A program made the position numbers and the translations under genes. The notes below the pieces were generated by a model. That model did no database searches, was not told the origin of the DNA, and saw nothing but the letters and a program-made list of their open reading frames with translations. Below are positions 7,891 to 16,763 of a stretch of 64,000 bases of DNA, piece by piece; the stretch's first letter is position 1; every line of letters starts with the position of its first letter. This DNA is from Pseudoduganella aquatica (GTDB taxonomy: Bacteria; Pseudomonadota; Gammaproteobacteria; Burkholderiales; Burkholderiaceae_D), in the NCBI RefSeq assembly GCF_009857595.1, contig NZ_WWCU01000013.1:62001-126000 (forward strand). Reading direction: 5' to 3'.

Positions 7891-9105
7891 ATGTGCGATA
7901 AACATCAAGCCAAGACCGGCGCCGGCGGCGCGCAGACCTCGCGCCGCCGGCGCCTGTGGGAACTGGGCCACGCCTGCCATTGCCCGCTGGTCGGCGTCGG
8001 CATGCCGCTGGCGGCGCTGCGCAAGCTGGTGGGCAAAATCACCGGCGGCGCCGTGGTGGCGGACGACTACGAAGTCCACGTGGGCGTGGTGACCGAATGC
8101 GGCGCCCGCAACCGCCTGTCCGAAGCCTTGCAGAAGGAACTGGAGCGGCGCTACGCCGGCGTGCTGCTGCGCTTCAAGAGCGCCAAGGACAGCGCCGCCG
8201 TCGCCGCGCTGTGGCGCGCCGCCGTGGCCAACGGCGACGTGGCCGGCGCCTTCTGGGCCGGCCTCACGCATGCGCGCTGCACGCCGGAGCTGGAGGAACA
8301 GATGTGCCGCGACCTGCATATGGTGCAGCACCAGGCCGGCGCCTGCGCGCGCGCCGACATTACGCGCTTCCATGCGGTGCTGGAGGAAAACTCGCGCATG
8401 ACGCGCGAGCTGGCGCGCCTGCAGCAGCGCAGCGCCGCCATGCAGCTGGAGCGCAACGCCGAACTGGACCAGCACGCCAGCCAGCTGATGCAGCTGCGCG
8501 CCCAGCTGGTGGGCCGCGACAGCCTGGCCGACTCGCTGCGCCATGAACTGGAGCAGCTGCGCGCCTCGATTCCCGGCCTGGACACGCGCGACCGCCTGTC
8601 CCAGCGCCTGAGCCAGGTGGACGAGCGCGAGCGCGCGCTGCGCAACCAGCTGGCGGACCTGAAGCAGGAGCTGGCGCAAGCGCAGGCGGCGCTGGCCGCC
8701 GCGCAGGTCCCGGCCGGCGCCGCCGTCCACGCCCTTCCCCAGGCCGAGCGCGGCGCCGCGCAGCCGCTCACCGAACACGTGATCCGCATGCCGGAGCGGC
8801 TGGCCGACCGCAGCATCCTGTGCGTGGGCGGGCGCACCGGCAACGTGGCGACCTACCGCGCGCTGATCGAGCGCGTGGGCGCCCAGTTCGCCCACCATGA
8901 CGGCGGCCTGGAGGACAACGCCAACCGCCTCGAAGCCAGCCTGGCCGCCGCCGACCTGGTGATCTGCCAGACCGGCTGCATCAGCCACAGCGCCTACTGG
9001 CGCGTGAAGGACTTCTGCAAGCGCACCGGCAAGCGCTGCGTATTCATCGACAACCCCAGCATCTCCAGCCTGGCGCGCGGCCTGGAAGAAGCCGACCTGG
9101 CCTGA
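7891..9105 (+). CDS. DUF2325 domain protein with coiled-coil centre
   Basis: A 404-residue protein in three parts. Residues 1-130 hold the segment WELGHACHCPLVGVGMPL typical of DUF2325 proteins near hemP, with a CHC pair. Residues about 160-290 are a strongly predicted coiled coil rich in Leu, Arg, Gln and Glu. Residues 305-404 are the DUF2325 domain, starting LCVGGRTGNVATYR and containing HHDGGLEDN and ICQTGCISHSAYW. The function is unknown; the domain looks like a small alpha/beta fold with conserved Cys and His that could bind metal or a nucleotide. It is the last gene of the hemP group and is followed by a strong terminator. Confidence 0.85.
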   Translation: MCDKHQAKTGAGGAQTSRRRRLWELGHACHCPLVGVGMPLAALRKLVGKITGGAVVADDYEVHVGVVTECGARNRLSEALQKELERRYAGVLLRFKSAKDSAAVAALWRAAVANGDVAGAFWAGLTHARCTPELEEQMCRDLHMVQHQAGACARADITRFHAVLEENSRMTRELARLQQRSAAMQLERNAELDQHASQLMQLRAQLVGRDSLADSLRHELEQLRASIPGLDTRDRLSQRLSQVDERERALRNQLADLKQELAQAQAALAAAQVPAGAAVHALPQAERGAAQPLTEHVIRMPERLADRSILCVGGRTGNVATYRALIERVGAQFAHHDGGLEDNANRLEASLAAADLVICQTGCISHSAYWRVKDFCKRTGKRCVFIDNPSISSLARGLEEADLA

Positions 9106-9118
9106 TTCTTCCGCGCAT

Positions 9119-9165
9119 AAAAAAAACCCGCCGGTTCCTTTCGGGACCGGCGGGTTTTTTGTTTT
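9119..9165. terminator. Bidirectional terminator between the DUF2325 gene and a TonB receptor gene
   Basis: CCCGCCGGTTCC pairs with GGGACCGGCGGG (one mismatch position allowed) around a short TTTC-type loop. Six T residues follow on plus and at least eight follow on minus. It serves two convergent genes. Confidence 0.93.
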
Positions 9166-9174
9166 CAATCTACA

Positions 9175-11928
9175 TTAGAAGGTATAGGTACCGGTCATGT
9201 AGAAGGTGCGGCCCATAGGGTCAGCATAGCGTGGGTCGAAACCAACCTGGTGGCCGGACGAAGCGCGCAGCGAGAACGGCGGGTTGCGGTCGGCGATGTT
9301 TTTCACACCAGCGCGCAGGGCGATCTGCTTGTTGACCGACCATTTACCCTGCCAGTCGAAGGTCAGGTGCGATGGCACTTCCATGCGGAACTTCTCCAGC
9401 TTGTTGGTGCTCAGGTTGCGGCTTTCCGCTTCCGCATCGGTGTAGCCGTTGCGGTAGTTGGCGGTCAGCTGGTTCGAGAACGCACCGGTATCCAGCGTGG
9501 TGGTCAGACGGACGACATGGCGGAAAGACACCTTATCGTTGACGCCGAAGAAGTTCATGCTGTTCACCCACACGTTATCCGTACCCGGCGTGGTGTAGTC
9601 CGACTTGATCAGGTAGGTGCCATTCAGCGTGCTGGTCAGGTTACCGAATGCAAAGCGGTGACGGTAGGTGGTTTCCCAGTCAACACCTTGGTTGTGGGTC
9701 TGGCCGATGTTGATCGACAGGGTTTTCTTGGCCCAGTAGGTCTGGTTGTTGCCTGGATCCACGAAGGTGGTGAACAGGTCGCGGTACTTGACCGGATCGC
9801 CGAAGATCAGCGCTTCGCTCACGCTCGACACCGCATCTTTCAGCTTCACATCCCACAGGTCGGCCTGCACCGAGAAGGTCGAGGTCGGTTCGTAGCGGAA
9901 GCCAATCGTGAACTGCTTGGATTTTTCCGGCTTCAGGCTCTCGTTGCCACCCGACAGGACGTTGTACTGGCGCTTGCCAACCTGGCAGTAGTCCGCTTTT
10001 TCAGCCTTCAGGTTGGCAGGGCAATCCCACGACGATGCGGTGAAGCCTGCGGCCACCAGCGGCTGGCCGATGTCCAGCATGGAAGGCGCCTTGAAGCCGG
10101 TGCCGTAGGAACCGCGGGCCAGGAAGGACTGGCTAGGCTGCCAGCGTGCCGACAGCTTGTAGGTGCTGGAGGACTCTTTGCTGCCCATGTCGCGGTTGGC
10201 GATGGCGTTCTTGACCGCGTCGAAGGTGTCGTAACGGGCAGCCAGGCTCAGTTCAACAGTCTTGTGCACCGGTGCGCTCAGCTCGGTGAACACGCCATAG
10301 TTGGCACGTTCCAGATCGTAGGCCGGCGAAGCGCTGAAGCCGAAAATGTCCGAGCCGGTGGCGTGCGGGGTCTGCACGTAGTGGTAATTGCGGTAGTCGC
10401 CGCCCAGCGCGATGGCTGCAGGACCGCCCGGCAGCGCGAACAGTTCACGCGAAGCGCGGCCGTCGATGCCTTTCAGGGTGGTCGAAGCGTCGCGGATCGA
10501 ACCCTTGTACACCGAGTTGGCGATCAGCTGCTTGGTGGCGTCGGATTGCGCGCCGATACTGAGGAAGGGGTCGAACTGGTTCTTGGCCAGCATGTCGCGG
10601 AATTCCGTGTTCTTCACGTAGCCGCCCACATAGCGCTCGTCGATCGCGTTTTGCGACCAGGTCAGGCCACCGCTCAGGTTCCAGGTGCTCAGTTCAGCTT
10701 CCGCGCCCAGCACGAAGTTTTTGGAATCGGTGATGGTCTGGCTGTCGCGGGTGCCCCAGTCGTAGGTGCGATAGCTGGCGGTGACGGCCTTGATATCGGC
10801 GTCCTGCGCTGCCGTCAGATATGGCTTGACATAGGTGTTGTACAGCGGCGAGCCCTTGGCGATCGATACCGACGCGGTGTTCGGTGCGATGCGCGCGGTC
10901 AGGTCCAGGCGCGAGTAGGCTGCCTCGGCGAACACGGTGATGTCTTCAGTGGCCTTGAAACTGGCTTTACCGAAGAAGCTGTCGCGCTTGCTCTCAGGCA
11001 CGATCTCGATGGTCTGCACGAAGTCGAAGCCGCAGTTCTGCACCAGGGCGGTGTTGCTCAGGGCAACCTGGTTCATCGGTGCGCAGCTGCCGTTTTTCTT
11101 CAAGTAAGGATTGAAGCCGATCGGGTCGCTACCCACTTTGTTGAAGGTGGCCGACACGTTGGCAGGGATGGCTGCCGGGCTGGTGCGGTCGTAGATGTAG
11201 TTGGTGCCCTTGTTGCTGAACGGAACATAAGCGGTCGATGCGAAGTCGCGGTCGATTGCTTTGATCTGTTTGCGCTCGTCATGGCGGAACGACGCCATCA
11301 CGTTGAAGCGGTCCTTGTTCAGGTCGCCGAAGCCATAGGTGGCGTTGATGTTGGACTGCGAGCCTGGGCTGCTGTCGCCCGGCTGGCTGTAGGAAGCTTC
11401 AATCGAGCCGCCTTGCAGGTTTTTCTTCAGGATGAAGTTGATCACGCCGGCGATGGCGTCCGAGCCGTACAGGGCCGAAGCGCCGTCGGTCAGGATCTCG
11501 ACGCGCTCAACCGCGCCCAGTGGGATGGCGTTCAGGTTGATGGTGCTGCCCGAACCCTGCGGCGCGATGCGGCGGCCGTTCAGCAGCACCAGGGTGTAGT
11601 CCTCGCCGATATCATGGATCGATGCCGACACGCGGCCGCCCGAGTTGGTGCCGGCCGCGATGGCATCGATGGTGAAACCTTGCATTGCCGGCAGGGCCTG
11701 GATCAGCTCGGCAACGTTGGTGGCGCCGGACTTGGCGATCTGCTCTTGCGACAGGCGCTGCACTGGCAGTGCGCCTTCAACGGCGATGCGGCGAATGGCC
11801 GAACCGGTAATCTCAACCTTTTGGATTTGTTCCTGAGCAACGGAGTTGCCAGTCAGCGCGGCCGTACCGGCCAGGACTGCAAATGCCAAGCGCACCGAAC
11901 GCGCGCCAATCTTCTCTTTCAAAACCAT
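9175..11928 (-). CDS. TonB-dependent outer-membrane receptor, substrate unknown
   Basis: A 917-residue receptor. After a signal peptide ending at NSVAQ comes a TonB-box-like stretch QKVEITGS, a plug domain (about 50-160, with VLLNGRRIAPQG and VERVEILTDGASALYGSDAI) and a 22-strand barrel ending GRTFYMTGTYTF with the terminal Phe needed for barrel assembly. The N-terminus and plug are of the type common in Massilia-like bacteria for uptake of sugars or peptides rather than siderophores, but the ligand cannot be read from sequence. ATG 11928 is chosen because CAGGAG precedes it by seven bases; an in-frame TTG two codons earlier is unlikely. No Fur box is visible upstream. It stands alone, and convergent terminators separate it from the DUF2325 gene. 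Confidence 0.9.
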   Translation of the reverse strand: MVLKEKIGARSVRLAFAVLAGTAALTGNSVAQEQIQKVEITGSAIRRIAVEGALPVQRLSQEQIAKSGATNVAELIQALPAMQGFTIDAIAAGTNSGGRVSASIHDIGEDYTLVLLNGRRIAPQGSGSTINLNAIPLGAVERVEILTDGASALYGSDAIAGVINFILKKNLQGGSIEASYSQPGDSSPGSQSNINATYGFGDLNKDRFNVMASFRHDERKQIKAIDRDFASTAYVPFSNKGTNYIYDRTSPAAIPANVSATFNKVGSDPIGFNPYLKKNGSCAPMNQVALSNTALVQNCGFDFVQTIEIVPESKRDSFFGKASFKATEDITVFAEAAYSRLDLTARIAPNTASVSIAKGSPLYNTYVKPYLTAAQDADIKAVTASYRTYDWGTRDSQTITDSKNFVLGAEAELSTWNLSGGLTWSQNAIDERYVGGYVKNTEFRDMLAKNQFDPFLSIGAQSDATKQLIANSVYKGSIRDASTTLKGIDGRASRELFALPGGPAAIALGGDYRNYHYVQTPHATGSDIFGFSASPAYDLERANYGVFTELSAPVHKTVELSLAARYDTFDAVKNAIANRDMGSKESSSTYKLSARWQPSQSFLARGSYGTGFKAPSMLDIGQPLVAAGFTASSWDCPANLKAEKADYCQVGKRQYNVLSGGNESLKPEKSKQFTIGFRYEPTSTFSVQADLWDVKLKDAVSSVSEALIFGDPVKYRDLFTTFVDPGNNQTYWAKKTLSINIGQTHNQGVDWETTYRHRFAFGNLTSTLNGTYLIKSDYTTPGTDNVWVNSMNFFGVNDKVSFRHVVRLTTTLDTGAFSNQLTANYRNGYTDAEAESRNLSTNKLEKFRMEVPSHLTFDWQGKWSVNKQIALRAGVKNIADRNPPFSLRASSGHQVGFDPRYADPMGRTFYMTGTYTF

Positions 11929-12211
11929 GCACAACTCCTGTCATCGTGGATCAAATGCAAGGCAAGCACGTGATGTGCTTGTATCTTTTCTTCACAAAAA
12001 GTTAACATCCTTGCCCTTGGAAGGCTCGATGATGTCACGCAACTGACACATTTACTATGAGCAAATCGCCATCCTGATTGTCAAAAAGTTACAAAATGCG
12101 TGATAATTGGAGATAATTCTGGTTCAGCACCCCAGAAACAAATTAAGTTTCGCCAATTCGACGGAAATCACGCTAATTTGTATGATTTCCGCAACATAGC
12201 CTGTAACTGTA

Positions 12212-13576
12212 TCAATACACGTCACGCCGGTAGCGGCCTTGCGCAGCCAGCTCATCCAGCGCCGTCCGGCCCAGCAGCGTAGCCAGCGCCTGGTCCACGC
12301 CCGCCGCCATGCCGTCCAGGCTGCCGCACACATAAATCGCCGCGCCGTCCGCCACCCAGTCCCGCAATTGCGCGGCGCGGGCCGGCAGCAAATCCTGCAC
12401 ATAGCGCTGCGCCGCGCCGTCGCGCGACCAGGCCAGGTCCAGTCCAGGCAGCTGCCCGGACTGCCGCCAGGCGGCGATTTCGTCTCGGTAATGGTAGTCG
12501 TGGGCCTGCTGGCGCTCGCCGAACAGCAGCCAGTTGCGCACCTGGCCGGCGCCGGCGCGGGCGCGCAAATGCCCGCGCAAGCCGGCGATGCCGCTACCGT
12601 TGCCGATCAGAATCAGCGGCCTGCCGGCGTTGTCTTCCAGCCGGAAACGGCGGTGGGCGCGCAGCCGCAGCTGCACCGTCTCGCCCGGCTCGGCCTGCCT
12701 GCACAGCCAGCCCGAGGCGTGGCCATGGCTGCCGTCCCCATGCACATGCAGGCGCACCAGCAAATGCACCCGGCCGTCGGCCGGCACCGAGGCGATCGAA
12801 TACTCGCGCGCCCGGGACGGGTCGGACGGCGGCGCCACCTGCACCAGGTCGCCCGCCTGCCACTCGGGCAGCGCGCCGTCCAGCGGCTCAAGCTCGAGAT
12901 GGAAAATGGGCGCCCCGGCGCTGCCCTCGTTGAGCTGGCGGCGCTCGGCCAGGCGCCAGCCGCCGAAGGCCGGCGCGCTCCAGTCCGGCGCGTCGCTGGT
13001 GCCGGCCAGGTGGCTCAATTGCAGGCGCCACGCCGCGATCGCCGGTTCGGCGTTGCAGTTGACCTCGATGCGCTCGAACAGGCTGCTGGCGCCCTGCTCC
13101 CGCAGCCACTGGTCAAGCGCGCGGCCAAAGCCGCAATAATTGATGTAGGACATGTCACCCAGCGCCAGCACCGCGTAATGCAGGCGCGGCAGCGGCAGGC
13201 TCAGCGTCATGATGCGGCTGGCGAAGGCCGCCGCCGCATCGGGCGCATCGCCCTCGCCGTAGGTGCTGACCAGGAACAGGATGCGCTCGGCCTCGGCCAG
13301 GTCGCGCTGTTTCAGTGCGGACAACTCGCACAGCCGCGCCGGAATGCCGGCCAGGCGCAGCGTTTCCAGCGTCTGCCCGGCCAGTTCCTCGGCGCAGCCG
13401 GTCTGGCTGGCGTAGGCCACGATCCAGCCCGGCGCCAGCGCTGCGGCGGCCTGTCCGGCCGCGCCGGCCCGGCGCTTGCGGCGCAGGCGCAGCCAGGGCG
13501 CCATGCACACCAGGCCGTAGACCATGAAACAGCCCGCCGTCAGGGCCAGGCGCAAGGGATCGTTGGTCAGTATCAT
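12212..13576 (-). CDS. Membrane-anchored flavodoxin/ferredoxin reductase-type flavoprotein
   Basis: A 454-residue reductase resembling sulfite reductase or cytochrome P450 reductase flavoproteins. An N-terminal membrane helix (about 8-28) and a basic stretch RLRRKRR anchor it with the catalytic part in the cytoplasm. A flavodoxin domain (about 50-190) has YASQTGCAEE, STYGEGDAPD and LGDMSYINYCGFG for FMN. The FAD/NAD(P)H part (about 220-454) has REYSIASVP, GNGSGIAGLRG and YVCGSLDGMA. It would pass NAD(P)H electrons to a membrane partner, most simply the PepSY protein of the same operon. It starts five bases after the apbE stop. The frame is open far upstream into apbE, but that is coincidental. 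It is the last gene of the Fur operon. Confidence 0.85.
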   Translation of the reverse strand: MILTNDPLRLALTAGCFMVYGLVCMAPWLRLRRKRRAGAAGQAAAALAPGWIVAYASQTGCAEELAGQTLETLRLAGIPARLCELSALKQRDLAEAERILFLVSTYGEGDAPDAAAAFASRIMTLSLPLPRLHYAVLALGDMSYINYCGFGRALDQWLREQGASSLFERIEVNCNAEPAIAAWRLQLSHLAGTSDAPDWSAPAFGGWRLAERRQLNEGSAGAPIFHLELEPLDGALPEWQAGDLVQVAPPSDPSRAREYSIASVPADGRVHLLVRLHVHGDGSHGHASGWLCRQAEPGETVQLRLRAHRRFRLEDNAGRPLILIGNGSGIAGLRGHLRARAGAGQVRNWLLFGERQQAHDYHYRDEIAAWRQSGQLPGLDLAWSRDGAAQRYVQDLLPARAAQLRDWVADGAAIYVCGSLDGMAAGVDQALATLLGRTALDELAAQGRYRRDVY

Positions 13577-13581
13577 TGCTG

Positions 13582-14652
13582 TCAGTCTTGTTCTTCGTCC
13601 AGCATGCCGCGCATGGGGCCGCTGAGGTGTTCGGTATAGCCAACTGCGCCGCCATCCTGGCGCACCACAAAGCGCGCCGCCAGGCCCAACCGGTCCGCCA
13701 GGGCCATGCCTTGTTCCAGGCCCAGCACGGTGAGCGCGGTGGACCAGGCGTCCGCCGCCATGCAGTGCGGATGCACCACCGTGACGGCGGCCAGCTGGTT
13801 GGCGATGGGGGCGGCGCTGCGCGGATCGATGGTGTGCGCAAAGCGCGTGCCGTCCTGCAGGAAATAGCGCCGGTAGTCGCCCGAGGTAGCCACCGACAAG
13901 CCATGCAGCGCCAGCGCGATCTGGGGCAACGGCTCGGGCTGCGGCTCGGCCGTTGATGCGGGCGGCTGCGCGGCAGGCGGCTGTTCCAGCGCCACCCACC
14001 ACGGCTGGCCGTCCGGCTTCATGCCCGCGCCGCGCAGCTCGCCGCCCACCTCCACCAGGAAGTGGCGCCAGCCTTGCGCCAGCAGGCTGTGGGCCAGCCG
14101 GTCCACGCTGTAGCCCTTGGCTACGGCCGACAGGTCCAGCTGTAGTCCGCCCGGCTGCAGCGCCCGCCCGCCGCCATGCGGCACCGGCCCCGGCTCCAGA
14201 CGCAGCACTTGCGCAGCGCGTTCGGCGCGCAGCGCGGCGATGCGTGCGGCGTCCGGCGCCACGAAACCCGGCTGGTCGTGCCGGCCGGCGGGGCCGAAGC
14301 CCCAGGCGTTGACGATGGCGCCGGCACAAGGGTCGTAGGCGCCGCCGGACTCGCGCGCCACCTGCATGGCAAAGGACAGCACGTCGAAAAAGGCTGGCGG
14401 CAGCGCCTGCCAGCTGCCCGGCGCGGCGCGGTTGAAGCGGCCCAGGTCGGAACCGGCTTCCCAGTGGCTCATTTCGGCCACCACGCGGTCGAGCTGCTGC
14501 TGGAGCTGCTGCTGGAGCGCCTGCGGCACGCCCTTGTCCGCCACCAGCACCGACCAGCTGGTGCCCATGCTCAGGCCGCCAAAACTATGGATGGCGGCGC
14601 CGTCGGGCGGGGCAAGCTCGGAAATCTGGTGCGGTATCAGTGTCAGGCGCAT
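13582..14652 (-). CDS. apbE: FAD:protein FMN transferase, ApbE family
   Basis: A 356-residue ApbE protein. ApbE moves FMN from FAD onto a Thr or Ser in a target motif of the D-x-S-G-A-T type. Visible family features are MGTSWSVLVA near residue 30, GGLQLDLSAVAKGYSVDRLA near 165 to 185, VEVGGELRGAG near 205, and HTIDPRSAAPI with VVHPHCMAADAWSTAL in the C-terminal part. No clear signal peptide or lipobox is present at the chosen ATG, so a periplasmic location, as in many ApbE proteins, is not shown. The centre has a Pro/Ala-rich insert (AQPPASTAEPQPEP). A candidate substrate, the DUF2271 protein with DGVSGAT, is two genes upstream. Confidence 0.9.
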   Translation of the reverse strand: MRLTLIPHQISELAPPDGAAIHSFGGLSMGTSWSVLVADKGVPQALQQQLQQQLDRVVAEMSHWEAGSDLGRFNRAAPGSWQALPPAFFDVLSFAMQVARESGGAYDPCAGAIVNAWGFGPAGRHDQPGFVAPDAARIAALRAERAAQVLRLEPGPVPHGGGRALQPGGLQLDLSAVAKGYSVDRLAHSLLAQGWRHFLVEVGGELRGAGMKPDGQPWWVALEQPPAAQPPASTAEPQPEPLPQIALALHGLSVATSGDYRRYFLQDGTRFAHTIDPRSAAPIANQLAAVTVVHPHCMAADAWSTALTVLGLEQGMALADRLGLAARFVVRQDGGAVGYTEHLSGPMRGMLDEEQD

Positions 14653-14737
14653 AGGAAAACGGCGGGTCTGCGGCCCGCCTGCGATAGCGGCGCGCCGGCA
14701 AGCTCGGCCGGCGCGCGCGGATGAGGGCAATCCTGCC

Positions 14738-15556
14738 TTATTGCGGCAGCACTTCCACGGTGGCGCCGTAGGTGGCGCGGCGCGGCGGCATTTGCGGCGG
14801 CTGGCCAGGCACGGGCGCGGCGGCGGCCGGCCAGCTGGCGCTGACCAGGTACATATTCGCCGCCGGCAGCGTGAAGGTGATCTCGCCCTTGGCGTCGGTG
14901 GTGTGGCGCACCTCACCCAGGGTGCCGCGGTATTTCACGCCGCCCGGTATCAGGCTGAAGGCCTGGTTGGCGGCCGGCTTGCCGTCCAGCAGGAAGCGCC
15001 AGGTGGCCTTCTCGCCCGCGCGCAGATCGTTCGGATGCGTCACCGGCACCAGTTCCAGGCCCACGCCGGTCGGCTTGAAGACCGCCGTGTCCGTCTCAGT
15101 GGCGGACACAAAGGTTTCCAGGCGGCTGGCGGTGCGCGTCAGCTTGACTTCCTGCGCGTCGGCCGGCACGTCCTTGGCCAGGCTTTCCTCGCTGCCACGG
15201 AAGCGCTTCATCTCGCCGTTCAGCTTGTAGCTGCCCATCACGCTCTGCTGCACCAGCGCGATCTTGTAGGTGCCCGGCTTGCTCATCTTGACGTCGAAGG
15301 TGCTGCGCAGGCGGCCGGTGCTGGCGTTCTGCAGGTCCACCTTGGCGCCGTCCGGGCCGGTCACCACGACGGCGTCCAGCTTCAGCGGCTGGTGGTCGAT
15401 ATCGAACAGGCCTTCGGAGATGGCGGCGTCCACCGTCACCCAGGCGTCCTTGGCGTCGACCAGCGAGGACGAAGGCAGCAGCCAGGGCTTGTGGGCATAG
15501 GCGTTCAGGGCCAGGCCGGCCAGCGCGGCGGCCAGCAGCAATTTTGTGGTTTTCAT
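14738..15556 (-). CDS. Secreted DUF4198 family protein
   Basis: A 272-residue periplasmic protein. A Sec signal peptide (1-21, ending NAYA) is followed by HKPWLLPSSSLV, so the mature protein begins with a histidine, as is usual for DUF4198 proteins. The rest looks beta-sandwich rich (about 25-150 and 170-260), with GDIT-type and KGEITFTLPAAN segments resembling carboxypeptidase-regulatory or FMN/metal uptake accessory domains. A free N-terminal His could bind metal, but that is inference. It lies 12 bases after the DUF2271 gene and before apbE in the same Fur-controlled operon. Confidence 0.85.
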   Translation of the reverse strand: MKTTKLLLAAALAGLALNAYAHKPWLLPSSSLVDAKDAWVTVDAAISEGLFDIDHQPLKLDAVVVTGPDGAKVDLQNASTGRLRSTFDVKMSKPGTYKIALVQQSVMGSYKLNGEMKRFRGSEESLAKDVPADAQEVKLTRTASRLETFVSATETDTAVFKPTGVGLELVPVTHPNDLRAGEKATWRFLLDGKPAANQAFSLIPGGVKYRGTLGEVRHTTDAKGEITFTLPAANMYLVSASWPAAAAPVPGQPPQMPPRRATYGATVEVLPQ

Positions 15557-15568
15557 CTTGGGCTGCCT

Positions 15569-16081
15569 TTATTTGAGTTGAACGGCGACGGCGCCGACTT
15601 CTTCCTTGCCTTTGGCGCTGGCCACCTGGGCGGCTTTCAGCGGCCAGGTCAGCGGCACCTTCACCACTTCCCGTCCGCCCGCTTCGCGCGCCACTTCCAC
15701 CAGCAGGTTGTACTGGCCGGCCGGCAGCTTGTCCAGGCCGTCCCTGGACAGCGGGAAGCTCAGCGTGTGCTCGCCCGGCGACTTGGTGGCGCCGCTTACG
15801 CCGTCCATCGGCATGGCCAGGTCGCGGCCGCTCTTGCGCCACCACTGGCGCATATCCTTGAGCCACTTGGTGCCGGCGTTGTCCTTCTTCTTGGTGTCGT
15901 ACAGCACCGCCAGGTTGGCCACCACTTTCTGGTCCGCATTCTCCAGCCAGGCCGCGATATATGGGCGGTGGTACTCCGCCACGTTCAGTTGCGGGATTTC
16001 CAGCTTGAGGGCCAGGTCGGCCGCCATGGCCTGGGCGCTGAGCAGGGGGATGGCGGCAGCGATGGAGTAGCGTAATTTCAT
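15569..16081 (-). CDS. Periplasmic DUF2271 protein, likely flavinylated
   Basis: A 170-residue exported protein with a Sec signal (1-20, ending AQAMA). The mature part shows LEIPQLNVAEYHRPYIAAWL, an aspect of the DUF2271 family. Residues 93-99 read DGVSGAT, which fits the ApbE flavinylation motif known from NqrC and RnfG (D-G-x-S-G-A-T); Thr99 would carry FMN. The protein would thus be a small periplasmic flavin electron carrier. ATG 16081 lies 11 bases after the PepSY gene and 12 bases before the DUF4198 gene. The open frame extends upstream into the PepSY gene, but the signal peptide fixes the start. Flavinylation is inferred from the motif and from apbE in the operon. Confidence 0.85.
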   Translation of the reverse strand: MKLRYSIAAAIPLLSAQAMAADLALKLEIPQLNVAEYHRPYIAAWLENADQKVVANLAVLYDTKKKDNAGTKWLKDMRQWWRKSGRDLAMPMDGVSGATKSPGEHTLSFPLSRDGLDKLPAGQYNLLVEVAREAGGREVVKVPLTWPLKAAQVASAKGKEEVGAVAVQLK

Positions 16082-16092
16082 GAGTTGCCTTT

Positions 16093-16725
16093 TTAATGGA
16101 TGAACAGCAATGCAATGACAAAGGGAATCAGGATGCCCAGCCCGACCATGGGCCAGGTGAACGGCCGGTTGGCGGCGTGGAATTTCAGTATCAGCAGGCC
16201 GGTGATGCAGAACACCAGGCAGGCGGCGGCAAAGATGTCGATAAACCAGTTCCAGGCGGCGCCGGTGTTGCGCCCCTTGTGCACGTCGTTCAGCCAGGAC
16301 ACCCAGCCACGGTCGGTATGCTCGAATTCGGCGGCGCCGTCCTCCAGGCCGATGCGCACCCAGGCGTCGCCGCCGGCCTTGGGCAGCGGCAGGTAGACCT
16401 CGTCCAGCGACCATTCGGCGCTGCGCCCGCCCGCCTTCAGCGACCAGGTGTCGCGCAGCCAGCGCTCGGCGCTCTCCGGCAGCGGCGCCTTGTCGCCGTC
16501 GTGCGCGGCGGCGAACTTCTTCAGTTCGGCGGCCAGCGCGGCAGGCGCCTCGGCCTGCTTGCGCACCACGCTGGGCTTGGCTTCGATCTGCGCTGCGTGA
16601 TTCAGCGTGATGCCGGTGATACTGAACAAAAACATGCCCAGCAGGCACAGCGCGGAGCTGATCCAGTGCCACTGGTGCAGCGTCTTCAGCCACAAGGCTC
16701 GGCCGGCATTCGGGGAAGCGCTCAC
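16093..16725 (-). CDS. PepSY-associated membrane protein
   Basis: A 210-residue inner-membrane protein of the PepSY-TM type. The first membrane helix (about 17-40, HQWHWISSALCLLGMFLFS) carries histidines typical of these families, which may bind heme. A periplasmic loop (about 45-155) contains the PepSY-like part and HKGRNTGAAWNWFIDIFA, and two helices follow (about 155-210). It could pass electrons between the cytoplasmic flavoreductase and periplasmic carriers. The start is a GTG overlapping the stop of a possible 10-residue leader frame (16722-16754). It is the first gene of the operon, 38 bases from the Fur box. Confidence 0.87.
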   Translation of the reverse strand: MSASPNAGRALWLKTLHQWHWISSALCLLGMFLFSITGITLNHAAQIEAKPSVVRKQAEAPAALAAELKKFAAAHDGDKAPLPESAERWLRDTWSLKAGGRSAEWSLDEVYLPLPKAGGDAWVRIGLEDGAAEFEHTDRGWVSWLNDVHKGRNTGAAWNWFIDIFAAACLVFCITGLLILKFHAANRPFTWPMVGLGILIPFVIALLFIH

Positions 16726-16754
16726 GAGAATACTTTCTTGATAGGGTAGGTCAT
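16722..16754 (-). CDS. Possible 10-codon leader frame before the PepSY gene
   Basis: The frame reads MTYPIKKVFS and stops with TGA inside TCGTGAGC, so the stop overlaps the GTG start of the PepSY gene. Such an arrangement can couple translation of the first operon gene to a short upstream frame. There is no strong ribosome site before its ATG, and the peptide has no recognisable function. It may simply be chance. Confidence 0.25.
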   Translation of the reverse strand: MTYPIKKVFS

Positions 16755-16763
16755 CGAGTTGAG

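Noticed and set aside
12212..14329. A single 705-residue open frame covering the flavoreductase and part of apbE in another frame.
   Set aside because: The upstream part is a high-GC shadow of apbE with no family match. The ATG at 13576, five bases after the apbE stop, gives a normal flavoreductase with its membrane anchor.
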